Assembly (NCBI RefSeq): GCF_004214835.1
Contig: NZ_PIQJ01000001.1
Span: 682,001 to 746,000 of the forward strand
Length of the DNA: 64,000 nucleotides
Reading direction: 5' to 3'
Source of the DNA: Pseudidiomarina tainanensis
Lineage (GTDB): Bacteria > Pseudomonadota > Gammaproteobacteria > Enterobacterales > Alteromonadaceae
Shown: piece after piece, positions 36,047-44,710 of the stretch
How the letters are laid out: each line of letters opens with the position of its first letter
Numbering within the stretch: position 1 is the first letter of the stretch
Program-made: the position numbers and the translations under genes
Notes under the pieces: generated by a model
The model's database searches: none
The model's input: only the letters and a program-made list of their open reading frames with translations
Told to the model about the DNA's origin: nothing

Positions 36047-38281
36047 CTAACTTCGATGTTTTATCGGTAATCGCTGCAGGCGTAGCGCATTGAGTACTAC
36101 AGATACTGAACTTAGTGCCATGGCGCCACCAGCTAACCAAGGTGCTAAGAGGCCTGTGGCAGCCACGGGAATACCTAGTGTGTTATACGCAAACGCCCAA
36201 AATAAGTTTTGTCGAATATTACGTACGGTTTTCTCACTCACGAAAAGTGCATCGACGAGACTGCGCAAGTCGGTGCGCATTAATGCGATATCTGCGGTTT
36301 CTAGGGCGACATCTGTTCCTGTACCCATAGCGATACCGACGTGCGCTGTGGCGAGTGCTGGAGCATCATTGATGCCGTCACCAACCATGGCAACAATTTC
36401 GCCCTGTTCGCGTAGCTTCGTAATGTGCTCAGCCTTATGTTCTGGCAACACCTCGGCGAAAATATCTGTGATGCCAACTTGTTTCGCTATTGCTTCGGCA
36501 GTGCGTTGATTATCACCGGTGATCATAATGACCTTAAGACCACGCTGCTGTAGGGTAGTAATAGCTTGTTTGGCGTGCTTGCGTACCGTATCGGCCACCG
36601 CAACAATACCGATCACTTGGTTATCGTAGCCAATCAGCATGGCGGTCTTGCCTTGTTGTTCAAGTTCATCTTTGCGAACTAACCAGTTTCCGCAATCGAC
36701 GTTTTGTTCTTGCATGAGACGTTGAGTACCCAAGAGTATACGAACGCCAGTTCCATCGTGGTGTAGCAATGCTGACACGCCGCGCCCCTCATGCGCCGAA
36801 AAGTCCGTCATGTCGATGACTTTTGCATCCTCATCAATGCCATTCACAATTGCTTGTGCGAGCGGATGTTCAGATTGTTGTTCAAGTGCTTTAATAGCGG
36901 CCTTTACTTCTGCTTCACTGAATTGTTTCAGCTCACCTAAGTTCAACTCGAGATCGGTTAATTTGGGTTTACCTTCAGTGATAGTGCCGGTTTTGTCGAG
37001 CACCATTGCGGTTACAGTATGCGCAACTTCCAGCACTTCACTTTGCTTAAATAAGACGCCCATTTGTGCTGCTCGACCGGAGCCAGCCATGATTGAGGTC
37101 GGCGTAGCTAGACCCAGCGCACATGGACATGCAATCACCAATACGGCAACTGTCGCTTCGAGGGCTGCGCCATAGTCACCGGGTTGATACCAAAATGCCC
37201 ATACCAGAAAAGTAATGAGCGCAATAACTAATACTACTGGGACAAAAATCGCTGATACTTGGTCGGCGAGCCGTTGAATAGGTGCTTTGGAATTTTGCGC
37301 TTGCTCAACAACTTGAATGATTTGCGCTAACGCCGAATCTTTTCCTAACTTGGTAACTTTGGCTTTTAAAAAGCCGTTTTTGTTAATGGTACCGCCAGTT
37401 AGCTGTGAGCCCTTTGATTTGTCTACCGGAACACTTTCGCCCGTTATCATGGACTCATCAACAGCACTGTTGCCCGAAATAACCTCGCTATCAGCGGGAA
37501 CTTGTTGTCCCGGCTTAATATGAATAACGTCGCCCACAGTCAGATCAGCAACGTCTACTTGTTCAGTTTCACCGTCAGCGCGTTCGCGTAACGCCTGTTT
37601 GGGTTGAAGGTTTAATAGTTGCTTTATAGCGGCTGACGAGCGTCCTTTAGCACGTGCTTCAAACCATTTGCCGAGCAAGATTAACGTAATTAAAACCGCA
37701 CTGGTCTCAAAGTATAAGCCTTCATGAATCACATGTTCTGAGGCAAATATTGCTAAATAGACGCTATAGAAATAAGCCGCTGAAGTACCCAGCGCAACCA
37801 ATACGTCCATATTTGCAGCGCCGCCACGTAGCGCGGTATAACTGCCTTTATAAAACTGCCAGCCAATAACAAATTGCACGGGTGTCGCTAAGGCCATTTG
37901 AACCCAAGGGTTCATCAACCAATCGGGAACATAAACTGCGCTGGTCCAACTGAAGTGTCCGAACATGGTATACAGCAACGGCGTTGATAAAATTGCGGCA
38001 GCAATAAATTTATAAAACTGGATTTGTTGCGCGCGTTCACGCGGATCGTCTGCTTCTGGCTGTGAGTGATCAATCACACTCGCATCGTAACCAGAGCCTT
38101 TAACAGCATCGACGAGTTGCTGCGGCGTCACATTGTTGGCCTCGACTGCGGCAACCTCGTTAGCGAAATTGACATTAACGGAAGTCACGCCATTGACTTC
38201 TTGTAACGCGCGTTCGATTGTTTTTGCGCATCCGGCACAGCTCATTCCGGAGAGTTGTAACTGATATTTTTGCGAAGTCAT
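36047..38281 (-). CDS. copA: CopA copper-exporting P1B-type ATPase
   Basis: Protein of 744 residues. A single N-terminal heavy-metal domain has GMSCAGCAKTIE. Eight membrane helices include the ion motif ACPCALGLATPTS. The actuator loop carries GESVPVDK, the phosphorylation site is DKTGTITEGKP, and the hinge is MVGDGINDAPALATA. The CPC plus CxxC pattern indicates Cu(I) export from the cytoplasm. AAGGAGG precedes the start. It is 10 bp downstream of csoR and shares its promoter. Confidence 0.97.
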   Translation of the reverse strand: MTSQKYQLQLSGMSCAGCAKTIERALQEVNGVTSVNVNFANEVAAVEANNVTPQQLVDAVKGSGYDASVIDHSQPEADDPRERAQQIQFYKFIAAAILSTPLLYTMFGHFSWTSAVYVPDWLMNPWVQMALATPVQFVIGWQFYKGSYTALRGGAANMDVLVALGTSAAYFYSVYLAIFASEHVIHEGLYFETSAVLITLILLGKWFEARAKGRSSAAIKQLLNLQPKQALRERADGETEQVDVADLTVGDVIHIKPGQQVPADSEVISGNSAVDESMITGESVPVDKSKGSQLTGGTINKNGFLKAKVTKLGKDSALAQIIQVVEQAQNSKAPIQRLADQVSAIFVPVVLVIALITFLVWAFWYQPGDYGAALEATVAVLVIACPCALGLATPTSIMAGSGRAAQMGVLFKQSEVLEVAHTVTAMVLDKTGTITEGKPKLTDLELNLGELKQFSEAEVKAAIKALEQQSEHPLAQAIVNGIDEDAKVIDMTDFSAHEGRGVSALLHHDGTGVRILLGTQRLMQEQNVDCGNWLVRKDELEQQGKTAMLIGYDNQVIGIVAVADTVRKHAKQAITTLQQRGLKVIMITGDNQRTAEAIAKQVGITDIFAEVLPEHKAEHITKLREQGEIVAMVGDGINDAPALATAHVGIAMGTGTDVALETADIALMRTDLRSLVDALFVSEKTVRNIRQNLFWAFAYNTLGIPVAATGLLAPWLAGGAMALSSVSVVLNALRLQRLPIKHRS

Positions 38282-38291
38282 GAAATCCTCC

Positions 38292-38582
38292 TTAGCGTTT
38301 TAAAAGGCGTTCGATGGTTGTATCGAGCTCATCTAACACACTTTCGTCGCCAGTTTGTAGGCGATGCTTAACGCAGGTATGCATGTGTTGCGTCAATAAT
38401 TTTTTTGCGACGCCGTTTAACGCTGATTGTACTGATGCGATTTGATTTAAAACGTCATCGCAGTAAGTATCATTTTCAATCATGCGCTGCAGTCCACGCA
38501 CTTGCCCCTCAATGCGTGCGAGACGTTGCTTTAGATTCTGTTTTAACTTATCTGGATGGGGGGTAACGGTGTGCTGCATCAT
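38292..38582 (-). CDS. csoR: CsoR-family copper-sensing repressor
   Basis: Protein of 96 residues, all-helical DUF156 family. The Cu(I) ligand set Cys/His/Cys is visible as NDTYCDDVL and TQHMHTCVKH (His four residues before Cys), the CsoR pattern rather than the RcnR or FrmR patterns. LARIEGQVRGLQRMIEND is the conserved first helix. It should repress the csoR-copA operon in low copper by binding the operator upstream. Confidence 0.93.
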   Translation of the reverse strand: MMQHTVTPHPDKLKQNLKQRLARIEGQVRGLQRMIENDTYCDDVLNQIASVQSALNGVAKKLLTQHMHTCVKHRLQTGDESVLDELDTTIERLLKR

Positions 38583-38608
38583 GAAATCCTCAATTTGATG
38601 ATGTATAT

Positions 38609-38637
38609 AATATAGGGGGGTACCCTATAAAGATCAA
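38609..38637 (-). promoter_or_regulatory. csoR-copA promoter with CsoR operator in the spacer
   Basis: On the minus strand, TTGATC (38637-38632), a 17-bp spacer and TATATT (38614-38609) form a promoter. The G/C-run palindrome TATAGGGTACCCCCCTATA (38611-38629) fills the spacer and overlaps the -10. It has the form of CsoR operators. Repressor binding would block polymerase. Confidence 0.75.
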
Positions 38638-38640
38638 GTG

Positions 38641-38727
38641 CGATATTAGCTATTGGATATTAGATATTATTAAAGACCTGAGATCTGATTTATCGCACTA
38701 ATATCTAATATCCAATAGCTAATATCG
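38641..38727. repeat. Heptad-arm inverted repeat element, copy R4
   Basis: The cleanest copy. The left arm (38641-38670) reads ATTAGCT, ATTGGAT, ATTAGAT, ATTA in register and is complementary to the right arm (38698-38727) at 29 of 30 positions. The loop contains AAAGACCTGAGATCT. It sits 10 bp after the dehydrogenase stop and 3 bp from the csoR -35. Confidence 0.95.
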
Positions 38728-38736
38728 ATTTTGCTG

Positions 38737-39495
38737 CTACTGAGCGTTGAGGGATTGGTTGTTGATGCCGATACTCTCGTCGGACATCAAATATACATAC
38801 GTCGGCATCAAATCTGCTGGTGTTTTCAACTTGTTTGGATCTTTTGCTGGATAAGCTTTGGAACGCATGGTGGTGCGCGTTGCACCTGGATTGATGACAT
38901 TAACGCGGATGTTGGTACCGTCATATTCATCAGCCATCACTTGCGCAAGGCCTTCGGTTGCAAATTTGCTGACGGCATAAGGGCCCCAAAATGCGCGGCC
39001 TTGGCGGCCAACACCGGACGAGGTAAAGATAATACTGGCATGTGGTGCCTTTTTTAAAGCGGGCATTAATGCTTGGGTCATCATGAATTGCGCGGTTACG
39101 TTGACTTGCATAATGTCGTTCCACGAATCGTGATCAATATGTTCAAACGGAGAGAGTACGCCGAGTAAACTTGCATTTTGTAGTACGCCATCTAAGTGAC
39201 CGAATTGCTCGACAATGGTCGCGGCCATACCTTGATAATGCGATTTTGTGGCACCTTTCATATCGAGTGGCACGATGGCTGGTTCTGGATGACCCGCTTC
39301 AACAATTTCATCGTAAACTGCTTCGAGTTTTTTCACGGTGCGCCCCAGCAAAATGACGGTTGCGCCGCATGCGGCAAAGGTTTTGGCTGCTTCACGGCCG
39401 ATACCATCACCAGCACCGGTAACTAAAATGGTTTTACCTGCCAGTGAACCTTCTTTGATAACGTAGTTTTTTAGATCATTATGCATTGCAGTCAT
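38737..39495 (-). CDS. Short-chain dehydrogenase, YciK-like
   Basis: Protein of about 252 residues, classical SDR. The cofactor motif is TGAGDGIG (residues about 24-31). The core strand motif is LQNASLLG, a variant of NNAG. The catalytic Tyr/Lys are in WGPYAVSKFATEG and the Ser in IIFTSSGVGR. It resembles E. coli YciK, of unknown substrate. Start uncertain: Met at 39495 or 39486; longer frames lack a ribosome site. Confidence 0.82.
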   Translation of the reverse strand: MTAMHNDLKNYVIKEGSLAGKTILVTGAGDGIGREAAKTFAACGATVILLGRTVKKLEAVYDEIVEAGHPEPAIVPLDMKGATKSHYQGMAATIVEQFGHLDGVLQNASLLGVLSPFEHIDHDSWNDIMQVNVTAQFMMTQALMPALKKAPHASIIFTSSGVGRQGRAFWGPYAVSKFATEGLAQVMADEYDGTNIRVNVINPGATRTTMRSKAYPAKDPNKLKTPADLMPTYVYLMSDESIGINNQSLNAQ

Positions 39496-39744
39496 TTTCG
39501 GCTTACACTCTTGAGTAACTGAACTTATGAATACGCTAAGTGTACTGGTTTTTGCTATTATTCTCAGTAGCAAGGTATAAATTATTGAGAAATACTTTCA
39601 AGTTAAGCTCAGACAGTGTATAAAATTTTGTTAATTAAAACGTCTTGTCGTACCAGTTTAAAAAGGCGATGATAGGCAAAACGAATAACAGCATCCTGCA
39701 GGTGCTCAATACATAACAACACGAACAAGGATTGGGGAAGCCTC

Positions 39745-42207
39745 ATGAAAAAACTCTTGCTTGTAACTGCCATCGGTAGCGCACTCAGCTTAGTTGGCTG
39801 TGGCAGCGGCGAAGATGCGCCAGAATCGGTAAAAGCCGAATATCAAGTCGCAGCAACTCGCGCAGTATTTGACCCATCAAATGGTCAGGTACCAGTACCG
39901 AGCAACATTCTTTTAAGTGGTACCGTTGACGGTACGCTTAACATCCCAGTGGCTGATCCGACGGACGGTGGCAACCCACAAGTTGCTATTAACGGTCTTG
40001 ATGGCTGGGGAACGCATTCTACTTTAACGTTCAGCTTCTCGTTACCAGTTGATGAAAATGGTGACCAAGTCACGGTCGACTCAGCGTCACTTGAAGCGGC
40101 TGGTTCAGTTCGTGTATTCGAAACGATTATGGGTGGCAGTGATGTCAGTGAAGGCTGTGCCGCAGCGCCAAGCCCTGCGGTAACCTGTGCCGTAGCGGCA
40201 GAACTCGTGCACGGTCAAGACTTTATTGTACGTGCAACTGGCCCAAGTGGCGTTGCCGTTATCCCGTTGAAACCATTTAAAGCCAAAACAGGTTATTTAG
40301 CTGTTTTGACTGACAACATTCAAGATTCATTGGGGCGTTCAGTTAAGCCATCGCAAACCTATGGCTTGATGAAACGTCCAGTCAGTACTGAACCAGTATC
40401 ATCAGATCCAGCGGCGCAAAGCTTGCAAGGTTTAATCAACAGCCATGAAGCTGCACTTGCGGCTGCGGGCGTTGATACAGAGACTGTCATTTACGCGTCA
40501 AGCTTTACCACGCAATCAACAGCTGATGCATTCCACATGGTGAAAACCATGATGGCAGCTCAGTTCTCTGCGACAGCTGCTTTGGGTACACCGTCACCAT
40601 CACTTGGCGTTGCGCCACTTGGCTACAATGCTGCGCAAGCATTGGTGCAAGCGGGTGCATTGCCAAACGAGCCGACTAACCCTGCTTATGCAGTATCAAG
40701 CACTGCACAAGTTTATGGTGGTCAAGTGACTTTGCCATACTTCTCACCATTGCCAACCACAGAAAACCCAACAGCACCATTAAGTGGCCGCTGGATGGCG
40801 AAGTGTGACAGTGGTGTGTCGGTACTTGGTGCGATTCAAGCTGGTGCAATTGATCCGATGAATACTCCGTCGATTGACCCGACTTGGTTAAGCGGTGGTG
40901 CATCGACGTTTATTCCTGCTTGGGTACAAGCTTGTTTACAAGCAAGCACACCAGAAGCTGTGGCAGCGATGGACTTTCCTGGTGTTGACGAAGAGCGTCA
41001 CGTCACCAAATTTAACCCAGTACCAGCGGTACAGGGTAACGTGACTGTGAATGCTGTGATGACCGTACCAGATTTGGCAACTGTGAACGCAGTTCGTGGT
41101 GCTCAAGGTCTTGACCCGATTACTATGCCTGCTGATGGCTGGCCAGTCGCGATCTTCCAACACGGTATTACTGCTTATAAAGAAACCGTATTATCGTTGG
41201 CTGGCATGATGGCGTTGAACGGTGTTGCCACTGTTGCGATTGACCATCCATTGCATGGTGACCGTGGTTTTGGCGCAATCAACGCAACTTCAGGTAAGGG
41301 TCCAGCGACGGCTTACATGAACTTGGGTAGTTTGCTAACCACGCGTGATAACCTACGTCAGTCAGTTTCTGATTTACTTGGTTTACGTTTAAGCTTAAAT
41401 GCGACCAACGCACCAATTGATGCTAGCCGCGTTTATTTCGCAGGTCATTCATTAGGTGCCATTGCTGGCACAGCATTCAGTGCTGTAGCAAACACGCCAA
41501 TGACCGGTGCTCTTGAAGCTGCAACGCCATTGTTTGCGGTGAACGGTAGCTCGTTGATGGCGCCGGGTGGCAGCATTGCGAACTTCTTGTTGGCATCGAA
41601 CAGCTTCGGTCCAGTAATTAAGAGCCAGTTGTTATATGCACAAAGTGCTGACTTCGCAGCTGCAGTGAATGCGACTGCTGAAGCGCAAGGTGTTGCGCCG
41701 ACTGATCCAGCTTTCCAAGGTTTGTTGATTCAAGTATACGACCAATTCTGGGCGAGCTTGAGTGCAGCTGAGCAAGCGGGTATCAACTCGGTGTTTGAGC
41801 AGTTTGCTTTTGCCGCTCAAACCGTTGTTGATTCAGCTGACCCAATCAACTATGCGGCAACGGTTGTTGCAACTGAAACACCAATTCACTTAATTGAAGT
41901 GGTTGGTGATGGCGCTGAAAACTTGCCAGACCAAGTTATTCCGAATGCCGTACAGGGTAAACCGTTGGCTGGTACCGAGCCGTTAATTGCTGCGCTTGGC
42001 CTAGAAGCAGTTTCAGAAATGCTGGTAACTGTTGATGGTACACCAGTATCTGGCGCGGTTCGCTTTACCGAAGGTAGCCATGGTTCAATTGTTGATCCAT
42101 CAGCATCACCTGCGGCAACCCAAGAAATGCAAACGCAAACAGCGGTTTGGTTCAGCACAGATAACACCGTTATCCCTGTTCAAAACCCAGATGTTGTGCA
42201 ACCATAA
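39745..42207 (+). CDS. VolA/Pla-1-type lipoprotein lipase
   Basis: Protein of 820 residues. The lipoprotein signal has lipobox SLVGC. A Ser/Ala-rich N-terminal region (VFDPSNGQVPVPSNILL) is conserved in VolA and the Pla-1/cef lipases. An alpha/beta-hydrolase domain carries the nucleophile motif VYFAGHSLGAIAG near residue 569 and HPLHGDRGFG earlier. VolA of Vibrio cholerae is a surface lysophospholipase that frees fatty acids from host lipid. Here it probably scavenges lipid at the cell surface. A strong terminator follows. Confidence 0.85.
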   Translation: MKKLLLVTAIGSALSLVGCGSGEDAPESVKAEYQVAATRAVFDPSNGQVPVPSNILLSGTVDGTLNIPVADPTDGGNPQVAINGLDGWGTHSTLTFSFSLPVDENGDQVTVDSASLEAAGSVRVFETIMGGSDVSEGCAAAPSPAVTCAVAAELVHGQDFIVRATGPSGVAVIPLKPFKAKTGYLAVLTDNIQDSLGRSVKPSQTYGLMKRPVSTEPVSSDPAAQSLQGLINSHEAALAAAGVDTETVIYASSFTTQSTADAFHMVKTMMAAQFSATAALGTPSPSLGVAPLGYNAAQALVQAGALPNEPTNPAYAVSSTAQVYGGQVTLPYFSPLPTTENPTAPLSGRWMAKCDSGVSVLGAIQAGAIDPMNTPSIDPTWLSGGASTFIPAWVQACLQASTPEAVAAMDFPGVDEERHVTKFNPVPAVQGNVTVNAVMTVPDLATVNAVRGAQGLDPITMPADGWPVAIFQHGITAYKETVLSLAGMMALNGVATVAIDHPLHGDRGFGAINATSGKGPATAYMNLGSLLTTRDNLRQSVSDLLGLRLSLNATNAPIDASRVYFAGHSLGAIAGTAFSAVANTPMTGALEAATPLFAVNGSSLMAPGGSIANFLLASNSFGPVIKSQLLYAQSADFAAAVNATAEAQGVAPTDPAFQGLLIQVYDQFWASLSAAEQAGINSVFEQFAFAAQTVVDSADPINYAATVVATETPIHLIEVVGDGAENLPDQVIPNAVQGKPLAGTEPLIAALGLEAVSEMLVTVDGTPVSGAVRFTEGSHGSIVDPSASPAATQEMQTQTAVWFSTDNTVIPVQNPDVVQP

Positions 42208-42226
42208 GCAACATCGACGCGAGAAT

Positions 42227-42254
42227 AAAAAGGCCGCTTCGTCGGCCTTTTTTT
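42227..42254 (+). terminator. Intrinsic terminator after the lipase gene
   Basis: AGGCCG-CTTCGT-CGGCCT with flanking A- and T-runs, potentially bidirectional. It lies 20 bp after the lipase stop and directly before the sohB ribosome site. Confidence 0.9.
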
Positions 42255-42268
42255 ATGGAGAAAAGAGA

Positions 42269-43267
42269 ATGTGGGATGTAGCGCAAGAGTTAATTGTATT
42301 TGTTCTTAAAGCCGCGATTATTGTGTTTGCTGTGATGTTGATTGTTGGCGTGATCAGCCAAGTGGCGCAACGGCAGAAAGGTCGAAAAGGCGAGTTGGTG
42401 GTTGACCGACTCTCAGATGATTTGCGTGATGGTGTGCATCGGTTGAAATTAGAATTGCTAGACAAAAAGCATCGAAAAAAAGCACAGAAGGCGTTAAAAC
42501 AACAACAGAAACAAGAGAAGAGTTCGACCCCACGTAAGCGCATTTTTGTGATTGATTTCAAAGGCAGTATGGATGCTCACGAGGTTGATTCGCTGCGCCG
42601 TGAAGTGAATGCAATTGTAGCTGTAGCAGAACCCGGCGAGCAGGTCATGGTGCGCTTAGAAAGCCCGGGTGGCGTGGTGCATGGATATGGTTTGGGCGCG
42701 GCGCAATTACAGCGTTTACGCGATGCGGATCTGGAGTTGATTGTCAGCGTAGACAAAGTGGCGGCAAGTGGTGGTTATATGATGGCTTCGGTTGCGAATC
42801 ACATTCAGGCGGCGCCATTTGCCATTATTGGTTCGATTGGTGTGCTGGCGCAGCTACCGAACTTCCATCGTTGGTTAAAGAAACACGATGTTGATTTTGA
42901 GCAAGTAACAGCTGGCGAGTACAAGCGCACGTTAACGATGTTCGGTGAAAACACTGAAGACGGCAGACGTAAATTTAAGCAAGATCTCGAAAATATTCAT
43001 GAACAATTTAAAGAACATATTCGTAAATATCGACCTGAGCTTGATTTTGAAAAGGTCGCCACTGGCGAGTACTGGACCGCACAAGAAGCTTTAAATTACG
43101 GTCTCGTTGATTCACTGACCACCAGCGATGCTTGGCTGCTGGAGCGTCGTGAGAGCCATGACATGTTCTTAGTGCGTTACGTAGTGAAGAAAAATATTGG
43201 CGAGCGTGTTGGGCGTAACGTTTCAGCGGTGTTGTACGCAGTGAAGAACTTTTTAAGTAAAAATTAA
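42269..43267 (+). CDS. sohB: SohB inner-membrane serine protease (S49 family)
   Basis: Protein of 332 residues. An N-terminal membrane helix and a charged coiled segment precede a SppA-type protease domain: FVIDFKGSMDAHEVDSLRRE, RLESPGGVVHGYGL, then the nucleophile in KVAASGGYMMASVA and the general-base Lys in TAGEYKRTLTMFGEN. SohB degrades or cuts membrane-associated peptides, acting at the periplasmic face. The ATG at 42269 follows GGAG and the terminator, so it has its own promoter or readthrough supply. Confidence 0.93.
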   Translation: MWDVAQELIVFVLKAAIIVFAVMLIVGVISQVAQRQKGRKGELVVDRLSDDLRDGVHRLKLELLDKKHRKKAQKALKQQQKQEKSSTPRKRIFVIDFKGSMDAHEVDSLRREVNAIVAVAEPGEQVMVRLESPGGVVHGYGLGAAQLQRLRDADLELIVSVDKVAASGGYMMASVANHIQAAPFAIIGSIGVLAQLPNFHRWLKKHDVDFEQVTAGEYKRTLTMFGENTEDGRRKFKQDLENIHEQFKEHIRKYRPELDFEKVATGEYWTAQEALNYGLVDSLTTSDAWLLERRESHDMFLVRYVVKKNIGERVGRNVSAVLYAVKNFLSKN

Positions 43268-43328
43268 TCTTACGAGTAAGCGATTTAACAAAGTTGTGGT
43301 GTGAATTAAATTGAATGTGAGGGAAGCC

Positions 43329-43904
43329 ATGAGCGATGATTTTGAGCTGTTTCGCCGTGAAATGACCGATGTGACACCACTTGCTGGCGAAGATGTTGCT
43401 GATATTCGCACGGCATTTACACCTACTCTCGCGCAAATAGAGCGTCGTAAGGCGGCAGAGCAACAACTTGAAGAAGATATTAACTTCTTGTCCACCGAAT
43501 ATGTGGAACTGGTTGAGCCGCTGGATACACTCGCATTTCAGCGCGATGGTGTACAGCATGGTGTGTATAAAAGACTGCGACTTGGGCAGTACCCGATAGA
43601 AGCCAGTTTAAATTTACACCATCACAGTTTGCGTGAAGCTCGCGTAGCACTATTTGAGTTTATTCAAGACTGTCATCGCTCGGGTGTGCGTTCAGCGTTG
43701 ATTATTCATGGTCAAGGTAAGCACTCCAAACCACATCCAGCTTTGATTAAAAGTTACGTGAATAAATGGCTGCGAGAACTCGAGCCAGTTATGGCGTTTC
43801 ACAGTGCGCAGCGTCACCATGGCGGTAGCGGTGCGCTGTATGTCATGTTGCGTAAAAACGCGACGCAAAAGCAACTCAACCGAGAGCGTCATCAACGTCG
43901 CTGA
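43329..43904 (+). CDS. smrA: Smr-domain endonuclease-like protein (SmrA/YdaL)
   Basis: Protein of 191 residues. The N-terminal MSDDFELFRREMTDVTPL is typical of YdaL/SmrA. A C-terminal Smr domain has LNLHHHSLREARVALFEF and LIIHGQGKHSK, followed by the HHGGSGALYVMLRK end. Smr domains nick or cleave nucleic acid. The Met at 43329 is chosen because GAGGGAAG lies just upstream. The next gene begins 13 bp after its stop. Confidence 0.9.
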   Translation: MSDDFELFRREMTDVTPLAGEDVADIRTAFTPTLAQIERRKAAEQQLEEDINFLSTEYVELVEPLDTLAFQRDGVQHGVYKRLRLGQYPIEASLNLHHHSLREARVALFEFIQDCHRSGVRSALIIHGQGKHSKPHPALIKSYVNKWLRELEPVMAFHSAQRHHGGSGALYVMLRKNATQKQLNRERHQRR

Positions 43905-43917
43905 GGAGTAGAAGGCA

Positions 43918-44610
43918 GTGAGGATTAGTCTAGGCACGATGATAGTCGCAACCATGTTGGCGATTGCAAGTACACCAACACTCGCTGATCAAACTATGTC
44001 GCAACGATTAGGTGATCTGCTAGAACAGCGTGCCGATAATTATTTCGAAGCTGATTTTTCGTATGGAAACCTAGAACTGATTACGTTGCTGGGCGAAGTG
44101 CGCGCTGAAGACATTCGATTGAGTACTCGAGCGACAGAATTAGACAAAGGTTTAAATGAGGTTCTGCGCGCTGAATCTATCGTCGTAGAAGGCGAATGGT
44201 TGGGGAGCACCAAGAATACATTAATTGTTGATGCAATTACTGCGAAAGATGCCCAACTCACGATTGCGTATTGGGACAAAGGCAAATCAAATATACACAC
44301 GCTTTATGATGCAGCTATCAAGCAAACCAAGTTACAGCGCGTTTCGCAGCCTTTAATTTGGCAAATTAAACGTGCGCAGCTTGATAATGTGGTGCTGAAT
44401 TTATTCGACCAAGGACAGCCTATTTTAAGTGTTCGCTTGGCTTCCTTGAAGCTTCCAGAAGCTACAGCAGACGATACTGCGGACACCTATATTGCGCGCT
44501 TATTGTGGCCGGTTTTGGAGCAAGTATTGTCGCAGGCGATGGCCGGAGATTCGGATACGGTGGTGGATTACGGGCGCTTGACGCAATTCATCTGGCGCGA
44601 AATCCGTTGA
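43918..44610 (+). CDS. Periplasmic AsmA-like hypothetical protein
   Basis: Protein of 230 residues with a GTG start after GAGGAG. The signal peptide ends near TPTLADQ. The mature chain has the beta-rich pattern seen in AsmA/DUF748-type repeats (LIVDAITAKDAQLTIAYWDKG and WQIKRAQLDNVVLNLF), but it is far shorter than AsmA. It could be a single AsmA-like module. Function unknown. Cotranscription with smrA is likely; a repeat element follows the stop. Confidence 0.55.
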   Translation: MRISLGTMIVATMLAIASTPTLADQTMSQRLGDLLEQRADNYFEADFSYGNLELITLLGEVRAEDIRLSTRATELDKGLNEVLRAESIVVEGEWLGSTKNTLIVDAITAKDAQLTIAYWDKGKSNIHTLYDAAIKQTKLQRVSQPLIWQIKRAQLDNVVLNLFDQGQPILSVRLASLKLPEATADDTADTYIARLLWPVLEQVLSQAMAGDSDTVVDYGRLTQFIWREIR

Positions 44611-44620
44611 AAAGCAAGTG

Positions 44621-44701
44621 CGATATTAGCCATTAGATATTAGATATTAGGAAAAACACGAATGCATCGCTCTGATATCTAATATCCAACAGCTAATATT
44701 G
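44621..44701. repeat. Heptad-arm inverted repeat element, copy R5
   Basis: The left arm (44621-44650) is ATTAGCC, ATTAGAT, ATTAGAT, ATTAG in register. The right arm (44672-44701) has CTGATATC and CTAATATT variants of the complement. The loop is AAAAACACGAATGCATCGC. It lies exactly between two convergent stop codons. Confidence 0.9.
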
Positions 44702-44710
44702 TCTTTGTTG

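Noticed and set aside
39574..39744. Possible heptad element or small gene upstream of the lipase
   Set aside because: Contains GGCAAAACGAATAAC, reminiscent of the nadA-side right arm, but no matching left arm or loop; AT-rich promoter region only.
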